A stretch of DNA of 64,000 nt, from assembly GCF_900106055.1 (NCBI RefSeq), contig NZ_LT629792.1, positions 1,798,001 to 1,862,000 of the forward strand, written 5' to 3'. The notes under the pieces are model-generated. The model saw nothing but the letters and a program-made list of their open reading frames with translations, had not been told where the DNA came from and searched no databases. Origin of the DNA: Schaalia radingae. GTDB lineage: Bacteria; Actinomycetota; Actinomycetes; Actinomycetales; Actinomycetaceae. Position 1 is the stretch's first letter. Every line of letters begins with the position of its first letter. The position numbers and the translations under genes are program-made. Positions 40,954-50,200 of the stretch are shown in pieces.

Positions 40954-40981
40954 ACCCGCCTGCAGGTTCCTGCCGGCGGGT
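40954..40981 (-). terminator. Terminator-like hairpin between secE and nusG
   Basis: ACCCGCC pairs with GGCGGGT, and an inner CAGG/CCTG continues the stem; TTTCTTC follows on the minus strand. It would partly attenuate transcription from secE into nusG. Confidence 0.55.
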
Positions 40982-40990
40982 CAATCGGGT

Positions 40991-41329
40991 TCAGCCGAAT
41001 ATCAATGCGTTTAGCTTACCGAATATCAGGTCTAAAAGTCCTGTGTATGCCATCACAGCGGTGACGAAGACGATCACGACAACGAAGTACGTCCATGTTT
41101 CGTTGCGAGTCGGATACGTCACCTTCTTCATCTCAGCGATGACCTGGCTGATGAACAGGCGAATGCGGGAGAACAGTCCACGCTTTTCGCCTTCCTCATG
41201 CGTCGACTTCTCACGGCTCGGAGTCGGTGCACTCTTCGTGCGGTCACGACGCACAGGAGCGCTCGGCTTGTCCGGCACGTCGGGCAGACCGTCATTGTCG
41301 GGTCCGCCAAGTGCGCGACTGTCGCTCAC
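40991..41329 (-). CDS. secE: Preprotein translocase subunit SecE
   Basis: Clamps SecY in the Sec channel. The first 50 residues are hydrophilic (RALGGPDNDGLPDVPDKP). The conserved amphipathic helix (SQVIAEMKKVTYPTRNE) and one membrane span (WTYFVVVIVFVTAVMAYTG) follow. The GTG start has an AAGGAGAGG site. Order tRNA-Trp-secE-nusG is typical for actinobacteria. Confidence 0.94.
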   Translation of the reverse strand: MSDSRALGGPDNDGLPDVPDKPSAPVRRDRTKSAPTPSREKSTHEEGEKRGLFSRIRLFISQVIAEMKKVTYPTRNETWTYFVVVIVFVTAVMAYTGLLDLIFGKLNALIFG

Positions 41330-41370
41330 AGAACCTCTCCTTGTCGTGTAGGCCGATATCTACAATGTAG

Positions 41371-41444
41371 CAGGGCAGGCGGGAATCGAACCCACAACCG
41401 CCGGTTTTGGAGACCGGTGCGCTACCTAATTGCGCCACTGCCCT
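41371..41444 (-). tRNA. tRNA-Trp (anticodon CCA)
   Basis: A 74-nt cloverleaf: acceptor AGGGCAG/CTGCCCT, anticodon loop CTCCAAA, T arm GTGGGTTCGATTCCCGC and discriminator G. CCA is not encoded. Confidence 0.96.
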
Positions 41445-41648
41445 TCACCGCTTGTCACAGGCTGACGCCCATGACCCGCCCCGCTAGTTTAGGGCGTTAA
41501 CGCGCCAGTGTACAACTTCACGCCGCATGTAGAAAATCACAGATCTGTGTTTTTGGCTTCCACCGTCCGCACCAGCACCCCTGATCATAGCGCGTCCATT
41601 CCTAGGAATTTTCTTCCGCACGGCCTCCAATCGTGCAACGATAGAGAC

Positions 41649-42863
41649 ATGTCGAACCAAACTGCTCACCGCGCCTCAGCGCGTCTTCGTTCCATCACAC
41701 CATCAGCGACTTTAGCCGTGGATGCCAAGGCGAAAGCTCTCAAGGCTCAGGGCGTCCCCGTCATTGGTTTCGGCGCCGGCGAACCTGACTTTCCGACCCC
41801 CAACCAGATCGTCGAAGCAGCCGCCAAAGCCTGCCACGATCCTCGGATGCATCGTTACAGCCCAGCCTCAGGTCTGCCGGAATTGCGCGAGGCAATCGCA
41901 GCCAAGACGCTGCGCGACTCGGGCTACGAGGTCGACCCCAGCCAGATTCTGGTCACCAACGGCGGCAAGCAGGCCGTGTTCGAGGCGTTCGCAGCTGTCC
42001 TCGATCCCGGTGATGAAGTTCTCCTGCCAACCCCCTACTGGACGACATACCCCGAGGCCATCAAACTTGCCGGAGGCACCACGGTTCCCGTTTTTGCCGG
42101 TGCTGACCAGGATTACAAAGTCACCGTTGACCAGCTCGAAGAGGCGCGCACCGATAAGACTGTCGCATTGCTGCACTGTTCCCCCTCGAACCCGACTGGC
42201 GCGGTGTACACACCCGAAGAAACTCGCCAAATCGGCCAGTGGGCACTGGAGCACGGTATCTGGGTCATCACTGATGAGATCTACGAGCACCTGCTGTACG
42301 ACGGCGCCCAGACTGCTCACGTTGTCAAGCTGGTTCCCGAACTGGCTGACCAGACCCTCGTCCTTAACGGCGTCGCAAAGACATACGCGATGACCGGCTG
42401 GCGTGTGGGCTGGATGGTTGGCCCACAGGACATGGTCAAGGCGGCCACATCTTTCCAGTCTCACTTAACCTCCAACGTCAACAACGTTGCCCAGTGGGCT
42501 GCCAAAACCGCGCTCGAGGGTGGCCTGGAGGACGTGGAGCGTATGCGCCAGGCGTTTGACCGCCGCCGACGCACGATGATCGACATGCTCAGTGAAATCG
42601 AAGGATTGACCGTACCCACACCGAAGGGCGCCTTCTACGCGTACCCATCGGTGGAGGGACTCTTGAACACCTCCATTCGCGGCACCACGTGCACCACGTC
42701 CGCTGAACTCGCCGACTTCATCTTGAAGGAAGCTGAGGTCGCGGTAGTGCCGGGTGAGGCCTTTGGCCCCAGCGGCTTTATTCGCCTGTCGTACGCGCTT
42801 TCCGACGATGATCTGGCAGAAGGCGTTGGCCGTATTCAAAAGCTCCTGGCTGACCGCGACTAA
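41649..42863 (+). CDS. aspC: Pyridoxal-phosphate aminotransferase, aspartate aminotransferase type
   Basis: Class I aminotransferase, 404 residues. The PLP lysine is K244 in [16 protein letters not shown]; other landmarks are [10 protein letters not shown] near 42-51, PYWTTYPE near 129-136, SPSNPTG near 178-184 and [11 protein letters not shown] near 207-217. Aspartate-2-oxoglutarate transamination is the likely activity. It is transcribed away from the tRNA-Trp gene and is followed by a terminator at 43013. Confidence 0.9.
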   Translation: MSNQTAHRASARLRSITPSATLAVDAKAKALKAQGVPVIGFGAGEPDFPTPNQIVEAAAKACHDPRMHRYSPASGLPELREAIAAKTLRDSGYEVDPSQILVTNGGKQAVFEAFAAVLDPGDEVLLPTPYWTTYPEAIKLAGGTTVPVFAGADQDYKVTVDQLEEARTDKTVALLHCSPSNPTGAVYTPEETRQIGQWALEHGIWVITDEIYEHLLYDGAQTAHVVKLVPELADQTLVLNGVAKTYAMTGWRVGWMVGPQDMVKAATSFQSHLTSNVNNVAQWAAKTALEGGLEDVERMRQAFDRRRRTMIDMLSEIEGLTVPTPKGAFYAYPSVEGLLNTSIRGTTCTTSAELADFILKEAEVAVVPGEAFGPSGFIRLSYALSDDDLAEGVGRIQKLLADRD

Positions 42864-43012
42864 GACTCACTTTCTGCCTGGGCGAGGCTGATCGCTGGTT
42901 CAGCATCGGCGAGCGTTGTTTCTGCTTCAGCATCGGCGAATTCCATCTCGGTTGCAGCATGCCCGCACCTGACCATTTGCTGTTGCGGTCGCACCACCAA
43001 TTCTGCCCTTTT

Positions 43013-43042
43013 GGCGCTGATAAGCGCTCATCAGCGCCTTTT
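43013..43042 (+). terminator. Intrinsic terminator after aspC
   Basis: GGCGCTGAT and ATCAGCGCC form a 9-bp perfect stem with an 8-base loop, followed by TTTT. It lies 150 bp after the aspC stop. Confidence 0.8.
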
Positions 43043-43060
43043 AACAGGCACAATAGTGGT

Positions 43061-43900
43061 ATGCAGTTGTTCACCCATCACACATCCGATCCCCAGCCTC
43101 ACGGCACCGTCTTGATCTGCCACGGATACGCCGAGCATCAAGGCCGCTACAGGCGCCTCGTCGATTCTCTCAATCACGATGGCTACGACGCAGTGACATT
43201 CGATCTGAGCGGACACGGAAGTGCAGATGGTCCACGTGCTCAAGTCGATGTCGGCCGTCTCATTACAGAGCACCGCGCAGCGCGCGCAGACGCCCTCGCC
43301 AATTCGCGCACGTCGCAGCTATTTGTGTTGGGTCATTCCATGGGCGGCATTATCACCGCTGCATCTGTCCTCATCGATCCGGATCATGTTGCCGGCATGG
43401 TGCTGACCGGTCCGGCATTTCGTCCCGCCGCGCCGATCACTGCCAAGGTAGCTCGCTCCATGCTGACACTGGCTCGCGTCGCCCCCGGATTGCCCACAGC
43501 GAAGCTTGATGCGGGCGGCGTCTCGCGCGACCCTGACGTGGTGGACGACTACGAAAACGATCCGCTCAATTTCCATGGACCCGTCCCGCTGATCACTGCA
43601 CTGACGATGTGCGTTCAGGGCGACCACACGATCGCACGAGCCGATTCACTCAGCGTGCCCACCCTGGTCATCCACGGCTCACATGACCATCTTGCTCGCC
43701 CGAGTGGGTCAGAGGAATTCGTGCGCAATGCTCGACTGTCACTGGCATGGGGCACGCACACCCCCGACGCGCACCTACGCGTCATCGACGGCGCATACCA
43801 CGAAGTACTGAACGAGCCTGAAGGTCCCGGCCTGATGCGGGATATCGCCTTGTGGATGGACGCGCGCCGGCCGGCTGCCGATAATGGTGCTGATGCCTGA
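43061..43900 (+). CDS. Alpha/beta hydrolase, monoacylglycerol lipase type
   Basis: A 279-residue serine hydrolase without a signal peptide. The oxyanion region is LICHGYAEHQGRY (18-30), the nucleophile elbow GHSMGG (Ser 93), the acid is in HGSHDHLARP and the His in DGAYHEVLNEPEG. The pattern matches monoacylglycerol lipases and lysophospholipases. It overlaps the next gene by about 17 bp, so they are probably cotranscribed. Confidence 0.85.
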   Translation: MQLFTHHTSDPQPHGTVLICHGYAEHQGRYRRLVDSLNHDGYDAVTFDLSGHGSADGPRAQVDVGRLITEHRAARADALANSRTSQLFVLGHSMGGIITAASVLIDPDHVAGMVLTGPAFRPAAPITAKVARSMLTLARVAPGLPTAKLDAGGVSRDPDVVDDYENDPLNFHGPVPLITALTMCVQGDHTIARADSLSVPTLVIHGSHDHLARPSGSEEFVRNARLSLAWGTHTPDAHLRVIDGAYHEVLNEPEGPGLMRDIALWMDARRPAADNGADA

Positions 43901-45026
43901 ACATTCTCACAGCATGCCCCCGCCGATGCCGCTGCGTCCGATTGCTTCACCCAGTCCCAGTGACCAGCCCATATTGACGAAGGCGGCGCCCACGCCCCCC
44001 GGCCGGCGGCCCCTGGCCACATTGCCCAAGGCACAGCTGCATCTGCACTTCACCGGCGCGATGCGACCGCGCACTCTGGTCGAACTCGCTGTGGAAAAAG
44101 GCGTCCGACTGCCGCCTCATTTGCTGGACATGGATCCGCTCACGGTCCCGGCAGATGCGCGCGGATGGTTCCGCTTCCAGCGCGCCTACGATGCAGCCCG
44201 CGTGTTAGTTCGCACCGAGGATGTTATGCGCCGCCTCGTGCGTGAGGCTGCCGAGGATGACGCGGCGGAAGGCTCTGTGCATCTGGAAATGCAGGTTGAT
44301 CCCACGTCGTATGCACCGTGGGTTGGCGGCATCACTCCCGCCCTCGAAATCATTCTGGACGAGGCGCGCGCATCCAGCGAAGCAACTGGTGTGGATGTCA
44401 GCATCGTGGTCGCTGCCTCGCGTATCCGCCACCCCTTAGATGCACGCACCCTCGCCCGCCTGGCATCTCAGTACGCTGGCAGGGAGCCGGGCACCGTCGT
44501 GGGATTCGGTCTGTCCAACGACGAGCGGGTGGGCTCAACCGCGCAGTTCGGTGCTGCCTTCAACATTGCGCGTGACGCTGGTCTTGCGTCGGTTCCGCAT
44601 GGAGGCGAGCTGCTGGGACCCTCATCGGTGCGTGAAGTCCTGGCAGCGCTCTCCCCGACCCGGCTGGGACACGGTGTCAGGAGCACGGAGGATCCGGACC
44701 TGCTCAAGCGCCTGGTCGATGACGGCATTGCGTTGGAAGTATGTCCCACGTCTAACGTGCACCTCGGGGTGTATCCAGACATTGCGCACGTCCCTTTGCC
44801 TGACTTGATGGCGGCCGGCGCCACAATCGCCTTGAGCGCCGACGACCCGTTGCTGTTCCACTCGCGCCTGTTGGCTCAATACGAGGCTGCTCGAGATGTT
44901 TTCGGTCTGAGCGACGAGCAGCTTGCGGAACTGGCCCGTCAGTCGATCCGCGCCTCCCTGGTGTCATTTGACCGCAGGCGCATCTGGAACGCGCAGATTG
45001 ATCGGTGGTTGGCCAATGAGCCGTGA
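43884..45026 (+). CDS. add: Adenosine deaminase-family protein
   Basis: Amidohydrolase-fold enzyme of 380 residues. Metal ligands HLHFTG (His 53, His 55), HGGE near 235, GHGVRS near 261 and SADDPLLF near 315 follow the adenosine deaminase order, though HGGE replaces the usual HAGE. Adenosine or a related purine is the likely substrate. The N-terminal 45 residues are Pro-rich, so the true start may be one of several downstream Met codons. Confidence 0.85.
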   Translation: MVLMPEHSHSMPPPMPLRPIASPSPSDQPILTKAAPTPPGRRPLATLPKAQLHLHFTGAMRPRTLVELAVEKGVRLPPHLLDMDPLTVPADARGWFRFQRAYDAARVLVRTEDVMRRLVREAAEDDAAEGSVHLEMQVDPTSYAPWVGGITPALEIILDEARASSEATGVDVSIVVAASRIRHPLDARTLARLASQYAGREPGTVVGFGLSNDERVGSTAQFGAAFNIARDAGLASVPHGGELLGPSSVREVLAALSPTRLGHGVRSTEDPDLLKRLVDDGIALEVCPTSNVHLGVYPDIAHVPLPDLMAAGATIALSADDPLLFHSRLLAQYEAARDVFGLSDEQLAELARQSIRASLVSFDRRRIWNAQIDRWLANEP

Positions 45027-46008
45027 GATGAACGAACACGAGAATGCTGCTGAATCGGTTCGGCAGTGGCCGCTGTGGCACTGGTTCGCCCCTGCGGAGA
45101 CGTTGCGCCAAGAGGTACCTTCGTGGGTCACGATACCGCCAATTCCGCAGCGCCTGGCCGTCGCTGCCAACGATTTAGTGGGCGCTGCGCGCCGTCGCCT
45201 CCAGCTCATGACATCTGTCGTATGCGACACGCTTTCGGCGGCCGGTGATTCGTCCGGCAGTCAGAACGGTTCGGATGATTCGGCAGCCTCACCATCGGCC
45301 GGCCCGCAGTCACCCTCGCCGATAACCGTAACAAGTAGCGCGCTCGCCCAGCCTGCCACAGACGCGGGTACGTCCACTCAGCCTGCCGCGAGCGCACACA
45401 CACCTGCGACGCTCGCCGCGAGCACAGCAACACCTGACTGCGCGGCGCGGCCAGTCGCCATCGGGATTCCCGGCATCTGGGAGTCGCGCCACTATCTCGA
45501 CCCGTGGGCGCGCGCGCTGGCCGACGCCGGGTGGGACGCACGAATCCTGGAAGGCGTGCGCGCTATGCGCCGCCCGATTGACACGATTGCTCAGATGGCC
45601 GAGCGCTACCTTGCGCGAGAAAACCTCACTCATGTGCTGCTCTATTCGCATTCCAAAGGCGGACTGGTGGCCAAAGCGATCATGGCCGGTCCCGAGGGAT
45701 GGCGTATTCGGCACCTCATCACCTTTGCGACGCCCTTCGATGGAGCACCGATCGCACGCCTGTTGCCGATCCCGAGTTTGCGTGAACTCTCCCCCGGCTC
45801 CCCCGCCATTCGCCCCCTGGCCTCACGCACTGACCTGAACGCACGGATCACTCAGATTGAGGCGACGTGGGATGAGAACGTCCCTCCCACTACGCTTCCA
45901 GGCGCGCATCGCCGGGTCATTTTGCCCATCTACGGTCACGGTCAGATGCTTGAATCGCGCGGAGCAGCACGAACATTGGTCCAGCTGGCTGAGCCGTACC
46001 GCTGTTAA
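45016..46008 (+). CDS. Alpha/beta hydrolase with a disordered linker
   Basis: 330 residues. The N-terminal 70 residues have WPLWHWFAPAETLRQEVPSW, then a Ser/Ala/Thr-rich linker to about residue 145. The hydrolase part has IGIPGIWESRHYLDPWARAL as oxyanion region and LYSHSKGGLV with Ser 213 as nucleophile, and a GHGQML histidine near the end. It overlaps add by about 11 bp. Substrate unknown; a triacylglycerol-type lipase is the closest description. Confidence 0.78.
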   Translation: MSREMNEHENAAESVRQWPLWHWFAPAETLRQEVPSWVTIPPIPQRLAVAANDLVGAARRRLQLMTSVVCDTLSAAGDSSGSQNGSDDSAASPSAGPQSPSPITVTSSALAQPATDAGTSTQPAASAHTPATLAASTATPDCAARPVAIGIPGIWESRHYLDPWARALADAGWDARILEGVRAMRRPIDTIAQMAERYLARENLTHVLLYSHSKGGLVAKAIMAGPEGWRIRHLITFATPFDGAPIARLLPIPSLRELSPGSPAIRPLASRTDLNARITQIEATWDENVPPTTLPGAHRRVILPIYGHGQMLESRGAARTLVQLAEPYRC

Positions 46009-47219
46009 ATTTGCTCTCCCAGGACAACGGGTTCTGGCACAAGCGTCACGCCAAAACTTCCCTTCACCCCTGCGCGCACCGCCCGCGCCAGATCACGGAT
46101 ATCCTGTGCGCAGGCTCCTCCTCGGTTAGTCAGCGCCAGGACGTGCTTAGTGGACAGTGAAGCGCGCGCCGAACTGTGGCCACCGCACGGTTCACACTCG
46201 TCAGACAGCGCAAACCCTTTTCCAAAACCCGCACGGTCGATCAGCCACGCTGCCGATGTCTTGACCAGGCCCCGCCCAGCGTCAAATCGCGGAGCCTCAG
46301 GTGGCAACAGCCGCTCCGCCTCATCGGCATCAAGAATCGGGTTCGTGAAGAACGATCCGGCCGACCACGTGTCATGGTCCCCCTCGTCAATCACCATGCC
46401 CTTGGAGGCACGCAGGCGCAGGACCTCGCTGCGTACGCGATTCGTCTCGACCTGCTGTCCAATTGGAACGTCCAATGCGCGCGCGAGCTGGGAATACGCG
46501 ACGGGTGCAGACATGTGTGAGCGTGTGAGCTGCAGCGTGACATCTAGGACGACCCAGCGCCCGGTAGGCCCCCACTGCGAGCCGTCCATGCGAGGTGTCA
46601 GACGCGACTGCTTCAGAATGGATGAACGATAGCCGAGCTCAAGGTCATCGTGGGTCAACTCGACGCGGCGCTGCTCAAGGCGATCCCACGCGCCTATGTG
46701 GAGCAGTGTGTGGGCAACTTCGCCGCCGTACGCTCCGATGTTCTGCACAGGTGCCGCCCCAACCGTTCCGGGGATTCCTGACAGTGCTTCCAGGCCCGAC
46801 AGCCCCCGCTTCACACTCTCATTGACGAGGGCGTCCCACGCCACGCCAGATGCAGCCGTCACGATGACAGGTGAGCTCTGCGGCGCGGATGGCTCCGAGG
46901 GGGTCCAGGTGACATCTGTTTCAAGGCTTGCGCGAGCGTCACGAATCACCGTTCCATCAAACGGTGCATCGTCAGCCAGGATGTTCGATCCGCCGCCCAA
47001 AATCAGGAGGCGGTCAGGGCTGTGTTCATCGTCGGCGCGGCGCACCGCATCAATGAAGGCGTCTTCAGTGGAAGGCTCAACGAGGGTGGCCACCGGACCG
47101 CCGACACGAAAGGTCGTCATGTCAGACAGGCGGGGGGCATGCGTACGGGCGCGCGGGCGCCTATGCTCCTCGGCGTTGATCGATGGTCGGTTCTTCCCCT
47201 GTTCGCTCACGTAGGACAT
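46005..47219 (-). CDS. murB: UDP-N-acetylenolpyruvoylglucosamine reductase
   Basis: Makes UDP-MurNAc for peptidoglycan, FAD-dependent. Landmarks are TTFRVGGPVATLVEP near residue 36, LSGIPGTVGAAPVQNIGAYGG near 144-164, and SAGSFFTNP near 288-296. The 404 residues include a 30-residue tail before the domain. Two exact ATTGACGAGGG copies lie inside it (46381-46391 and 46821-46831). It is convergent with the hydrolase gene, ending 4 bp inside its stop. Confidence 0.93.
   Translation of the reverse strand: MSYVSEQGKNRPSINAEEHRRPRARTHAPRLSDMTTFRVGGPVATLVEPSTEDAFIDAVRRADDEHSPDRLLILGGGSNILADDAPFDGTVIRDARASLETDVTWTPSEPSAPQSSPVIVTAASGVAWDALVNESVKRGLSGLEALSGIPGTVGAAPVQNIGAYGGEVAHTLLHIGAWDRLEQRRVELTHDDLELGYRSSILKQSRLTPRMDGSQWGPTGRWVVLDVTLQLTRSHMSAPVAYSQLARALDVPIGQQVETNRVRSEVLRLRASKGMVIDEGDHDTWSAGSFFTNPILDADEAERLLPPEAPRFDAGRGLVKTSAAWLIDRAGFGKGFALSDECEPCGGHSSARASLSTKHVLALTNRGGACAQDIRDLARAVRAGVKGSFGVTLVPEPVVLGEQI
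46381..46391 (-). repeat. ATTGACGAGGG motif inside murB
   Basis: Exact copy on the coding strand, encoding Ile-Asp-Glu-Gly just before the SAGSFFTNP motif, where MurB usually has a Leu-Asp-Pro turn. Confidence 0.78.
46821..46831 (+). repeat. ATTGACGAGGG motif inside murB (antisense)
   Basis: Exact copy on the non-coding strand, followed by CGTCCCACGCC; the coding strand reads Trp-Asp-Ala-Leu-Val-Asn. Confidence 0.8.
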
Positions 47220-47220
47220 C

Positions 47221-48453
47221 CTAGCTGTCTGACTCAGGGCGCAGGTAGCGTGTCAGCCACGCACCAACCGCAACCGGAACAATCAGACACGTCAGAGCAC
47301 GGTGGTACCCGATATGCGAGGCGAGCAAGCCGAGCACAGGCGGACCGATCAGGAATGCGCCGTAATTGATGGTGGACAGCACCGACAGGCGCGCAGCTGT
47401 CATCGACGGGTCGTGGGACAGGGCAGAAGCACCGGTGGGATACACCAGGGCGGCGCCGAATGCCCACAACACCACGCCAATCATCGCAATACCCCACACG
47501 GGTGCGAAACCGACCAGGATCAGTCCGGGACATGCGGCGATCAGCATGCCACGCAATAAAACATCAGGTGGCCAGTGCCGACGCAGCCACGCCGCGCTGA
47601 GCCTGACGATCACCACCGTGGCGAGGAAACCGGACAGTACCGCAGAGCCTTGCGCCGCCGTCATGTCGTATCCATCAACCATCGCCAGTGCAAGCCAATT
47701 ATTTGCTGACCCCTCCAGCAATCCCGAGGACAACACCATCAGGCCGATCAACAGCGTGCGTTTTTCGCCCCACGCCTTTCGCGTACGGGCCGTTGATCCG
47801 CCGCTTCCAAATATCCGGCGACGCTTGGGAGCGCCGTCGCTCACAGATTGGGCGAGCACATCGTCCTCGGTGAGCAGGAACGCGGTTGCGACTGCGACGC
47901 AGGTCAGGCCAAAGACGATCACTCCCAGCAGATGATGGGTGACATGGACGGCCGCCCTCGCCATTGCGGCGCCTGAAAGGGCGCCGGTGACCGTGCCGAT
48001 CGAGAACATCGCGTGGAATCGGTCCAGGACTGGGTGGCCGAGGGCGACTTCGATTAGTCCGCCTGCAGTGTTAATTGTTGACCCTGTCAACGACATCCCC
48101 ATCGACACGAAGATGAGGCTCAGTGACAACAAATCGAGCGACCCCACGTGGATAGATGCCACCACGCAGCCCATACCCACAGCCCACAGCACACCCGCGA
48201 GGCGGCCGCTCATACGCGGCCCAATCGCCCCGACTACCGGGCCTGAGGAGGGAAGCGCCACCAGTGACCCGATAGAGCCGATGAGGAGCATTGCGCCGAT
48301 CTGAGTCGGGCTGAGGTTCAGAGAATCACGCACTGCCGGCAAGCGAGACACCCACGAGGAACTGGCAAAGCCCATGAAAAAGAACATAGCGGCGTCAGCA
48401 ATGACGGCACGACGTATCCGCGATTGGGGCAGATCTCTGCGTGACAGGCTCAT
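47221..48453 (-). CDS. Major facilitator superfamily transporter
   Basis: 410 residues with about twelve hydrophobic segments. It begins near SRLPAVRDSLNLSPTQIG, a pattern of the bacterial MFS group related to YbjJ/FucP-like proteins; the substrate is unknown. The ATG at 48453 is chosen because GGGAAGG lies 6 bases upstream, while the Met at 48474 has no ribosome site. Confidence 0.85.
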   Translation of the reverse strand: MSLSRRDLPQSRIRRAVIADAAMFFFMGFASSSWVSRLPAVRDSLNLSPTQIGAMLLIGSIGSLVALPSSGPVVGAIGPRMSGRLAGVLWAVGMGCVVASIHVGSLDLLSLSLIFVSMGMSLTGSTINTAGGLIEVALGHPVLDRFHAMFSIGTVTGALSGAAMARAAVHVTHHLLGVIVFGLTCVAVATAFLLTEDDVLAQSVSDGAPKRRRIFGSGGSTARTRKAWGEKRTLLIGLMVLSSGLLEGSANNWLALAMVDGYDMTAAQGSAVLSGFLATVVIVRLSAAWLRRHWPPDVLLRGMLIAACPGLILVGFAPVWGIAMIGVVLWAFGAALVYPTGASALSHDPSMTAARLSVLSTINYGAFLIGPPVLGLLASHIGYHRALTCLIVPVAVGAWLTRYLRPESDS

Positions 48454-48544
48454 GACAGCCTTCCCTGTGGCCATATTGTGCCGATCGAATAAGTGCCGTG
48501 CGTGGCTATCTAGTGCGCCGGGGCGGCGGAAACGCAGCGTGCAT

Positions 48545-48575
48545 AAACCCCCGGGCTGTTGAACAGCTCCGGGGG
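48545..48575 (-). terminator. Terminator after rpmG
   Basis: CCCCCGG and CCGGGGG with an inner AGCTGTT/AACAGC stem, followed by TTTAT on the minus strand, 30 bp after the rpmG stop. Confidence 0.78.
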
Positions 48576-48604
48576 CATGACAGTTGCGAGGCGTCGCTGG
48601 AACG

Positions 48605-48775
48605 TCACCGAGTTTCGCGGTGCGTCGTCGACTTGCGGCAACGCGGGCAATACTTGGCCAGCTCGAGGCGGTCAGGCGTATTGCGACGATTCTTCCTGGT
48701 GATGTAGTTACGTTCCTTGCACTCCGAGCACGCCAGAGTGATCTTGGGGCGAACGTCCTGAGACTTGCTTGCCAC
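48605..48775 (-). CDS. rpmG: 50S ribosomal protein L33
   Basis: 56 residues starting at GTG 48775 ([20 protein letters not shown]). Two CxxC pairs (CSEC and CPRC) make it the zinc-binding form. The usual [16 protein letters not shown] end is present. It follows tRNA-Met directly, as in many actinobacteria. Confidence 0.96.
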   Translation of the reverse strand: MASKSQDVRPKITLACSECKERNYITRKNRRNTPDRLELAKYCPRCRKSTTHRETR

Positions 48776-48830
48776 GATCTTTCCTTCACTTGAGGTTCTG
48801 AGATTATCGCCGGAGACCGGGAGGTCACGG

Positions 48831-48904
48831 TAGCGGGGGCGGGACTCGAACCCGCGACCTCACGATTATGAGTCGTGCGCTCTAACCAGCTGAGCTACCC
48901 CGCC
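48831..48904 (-). tRNA. tRNA-Met (anticodon CAT)
   Basis: 74 nt. Acceptor GGCGGGG pairs with CCCCGCT (one G-U), anticodon loop CTCATAA, T arm GCGGGTTCGAGTCCCGC, discriminator A. The G1-U72 pair argues for an elongator, not the initiator. Confidence 0.94.
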
Positions 48905-48937
48905 GTGGTAGGTCGCGACTGCGAGGCCGCAAACCAG

Positions 48938-49010
48938 AGCCCCGAAAGGGAATCGAACCCTTGACCTTCTCCTTACCATGGAGACGCTCTGCCGACTGAG
49001 CTATCGGGGC
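48938..49010 (-). tRNA. tRNA-Thr (anticodon GGT)
   Basis: 73 nt. Acceptor GCCCCGA/TCGGGGC, anticodon stem TCTCC/GGAGA around ATGGTAA, T arm AAGGGTTCGATTCCCTT. Confidence 0.95.
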
Positions 49011-49126
49011 AACGAGAGAAACTCTAGCCTGACACTCATGCTCGAAGCAATCTCCAGGCTTGAGAGCATCCTCACGTCGCAGAACTGAGCACCTCGAGAG
49101 CGAAGCACTTGTGGCATTCAGTCCAG

Positions 49127-49208
49127 TGGCGGGGGAGGGATTCGAACCCCCGAAGCATTCCGCGGCTGATTTACAGTCAGCTCCCTTTGGCCGCTCGGGC
49201 ACCCCGCC
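49127..49208 (-). tRNA. tRNA-Tyr (anticodon GTA)
   Basis: 82-nt class II tRNA with a long variable arm. Acceptor GGCGGGG/CCCCGCC, anticodon stem GCTGA/TCAGC around CTGTAAA, T arm GGGGGTTCGAATCCCTC. Confidence 0.95.
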
Positions 49209-49345
49209 ATTGACACCAATCATCGGTGCCGTGAAAGAATAACAAAAATACAAGCGTGAGCGCCAATCGGATCACCGGTTTTGACCCGCTCAAATGCGAG
49301 ATATCGAGCACACTCATAGCCAGACGCTGATAGGAAGGGATTCCC

Positions 49346-49849
49346 ATGTCTGATTCATCATTCGACATTGTCTCCAAACTCGACCGCCAGGAAGTGGATA
49401 ACGCTGTCAATCAGGCGGCGAGGGAGGTGTCCCAACGCTACGACTTCCGTAACGTGGACGCATCGATCGAGCTGTCGGGCGATACCGTGGTGATGGAAGC
49501 GAACTCCCCCGAACGCGTGATAGCCATTGTGGACGTGCTGCGCTCCAAGCTCACCAAACGCAAGGTTTCACTTAAGGCACTGGATCTGAAGGATCGTGAG
49601 CCTCAGCCGTCCGGGAAAATCTATCGAATGGTCGTTCCCCTGCGCGAAGGTATCAGCCAGGACAATGCCAGGAAGATTACGAAGCTGATTCGCGACGAAG
49701 GCCCGAAGGGCGTGAAGGCACAGATCCAGGGAGATGAGGTTCGCGTTTCGTCAAAGTCGCGCGATTCCCTGCAGGAAGTCATCGCACTGCTCAGAGGTGA
49801 AGCGGGCCAGAAGATCGACTGCGCGTTGCAGTTCGTGAACTATCGGTAG
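49346..49849 (+). CDS. yajQ: YajQ/UPF0234 nucleotide-binding protein
   Basis: 167 residues. The ends match the family: [20 protein letters not shown] at the start and [12 protein letters not shown] at the end. Homologues bind nucleotides, including cyclic di-GMP in Xanthomonas; the role here is unknown. An AGGAAGGGA ribosome site precedes the ATG. Confidence 0.93.
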   Translation: MSDSSFDIVSKLDRQEVDNAVNQAAREVSQRYDFRNVDASIELSGDTVVMEANSPERVIAIVDVLRSKLTKRKVSLKALDLKDREPQPSGKIYRMVVPLREGISQDNARKITKLIRDEGPKGVKAQIQGDEVRVSSKSRDSLQEVIALLRGEAGQKIDCALQFVNYR

Positions 49850-49893
49850 GATCACCGCCGTCAGATAGCGGCCTTCACCCCCTCTGCCTTGTC

Positions 49894-50173
49894 CCCAACT
49901 GTCGATCTGGAGGCAGTGCGGGCGTCCTCGCCCATATCTGAAGCACCCCACTCTCCTGTCCCCAACTGTCAACCTGGAGGCAGCTTCACCTATGCGAGCA
50001 CTGATTGCTTCCCTCACTGCAAGGTAAAACTGCAGGAAAATAGGGATTTCCCACGTATCAGCCTGACAAGGCTGGCAGGGAAGGTGCAGCCTGGCGTCTT
50101 CTGATCGACAGTTGGGAAAATCAGAGAGTGCGTGCGCAGGGAGCTCGCATTCGCGTCCTAATCGACAGATGGG
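49894..50173. repeat. Paired-arm element 9, nested double copy
   Basis: First left arm CCCAACTGTCGATCTG (49894-49909) and second left arm CCCAACTGTCAACCTG (49961-49976), then right arms TGATCGACAGTTGGG (50102-50116) and AATCGACAGATGGG (50160-50173). The two left arms sit in a 26-bp direct repeat. The core lacks an obvious ATTGACGAGGG. It occupies most of the yajQ-htpX gap. Confidence 0.85.
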
Positions 50174-50200
50174 AAAATGAGAGAGGAGCCGATGTTCGGC

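Noticed and set aside
49208..49345. Promoter for the tRNA-Tyr/Thr/Met operon
   Set aside because: Only weak hexamers at plausible spacing; not enough to call.
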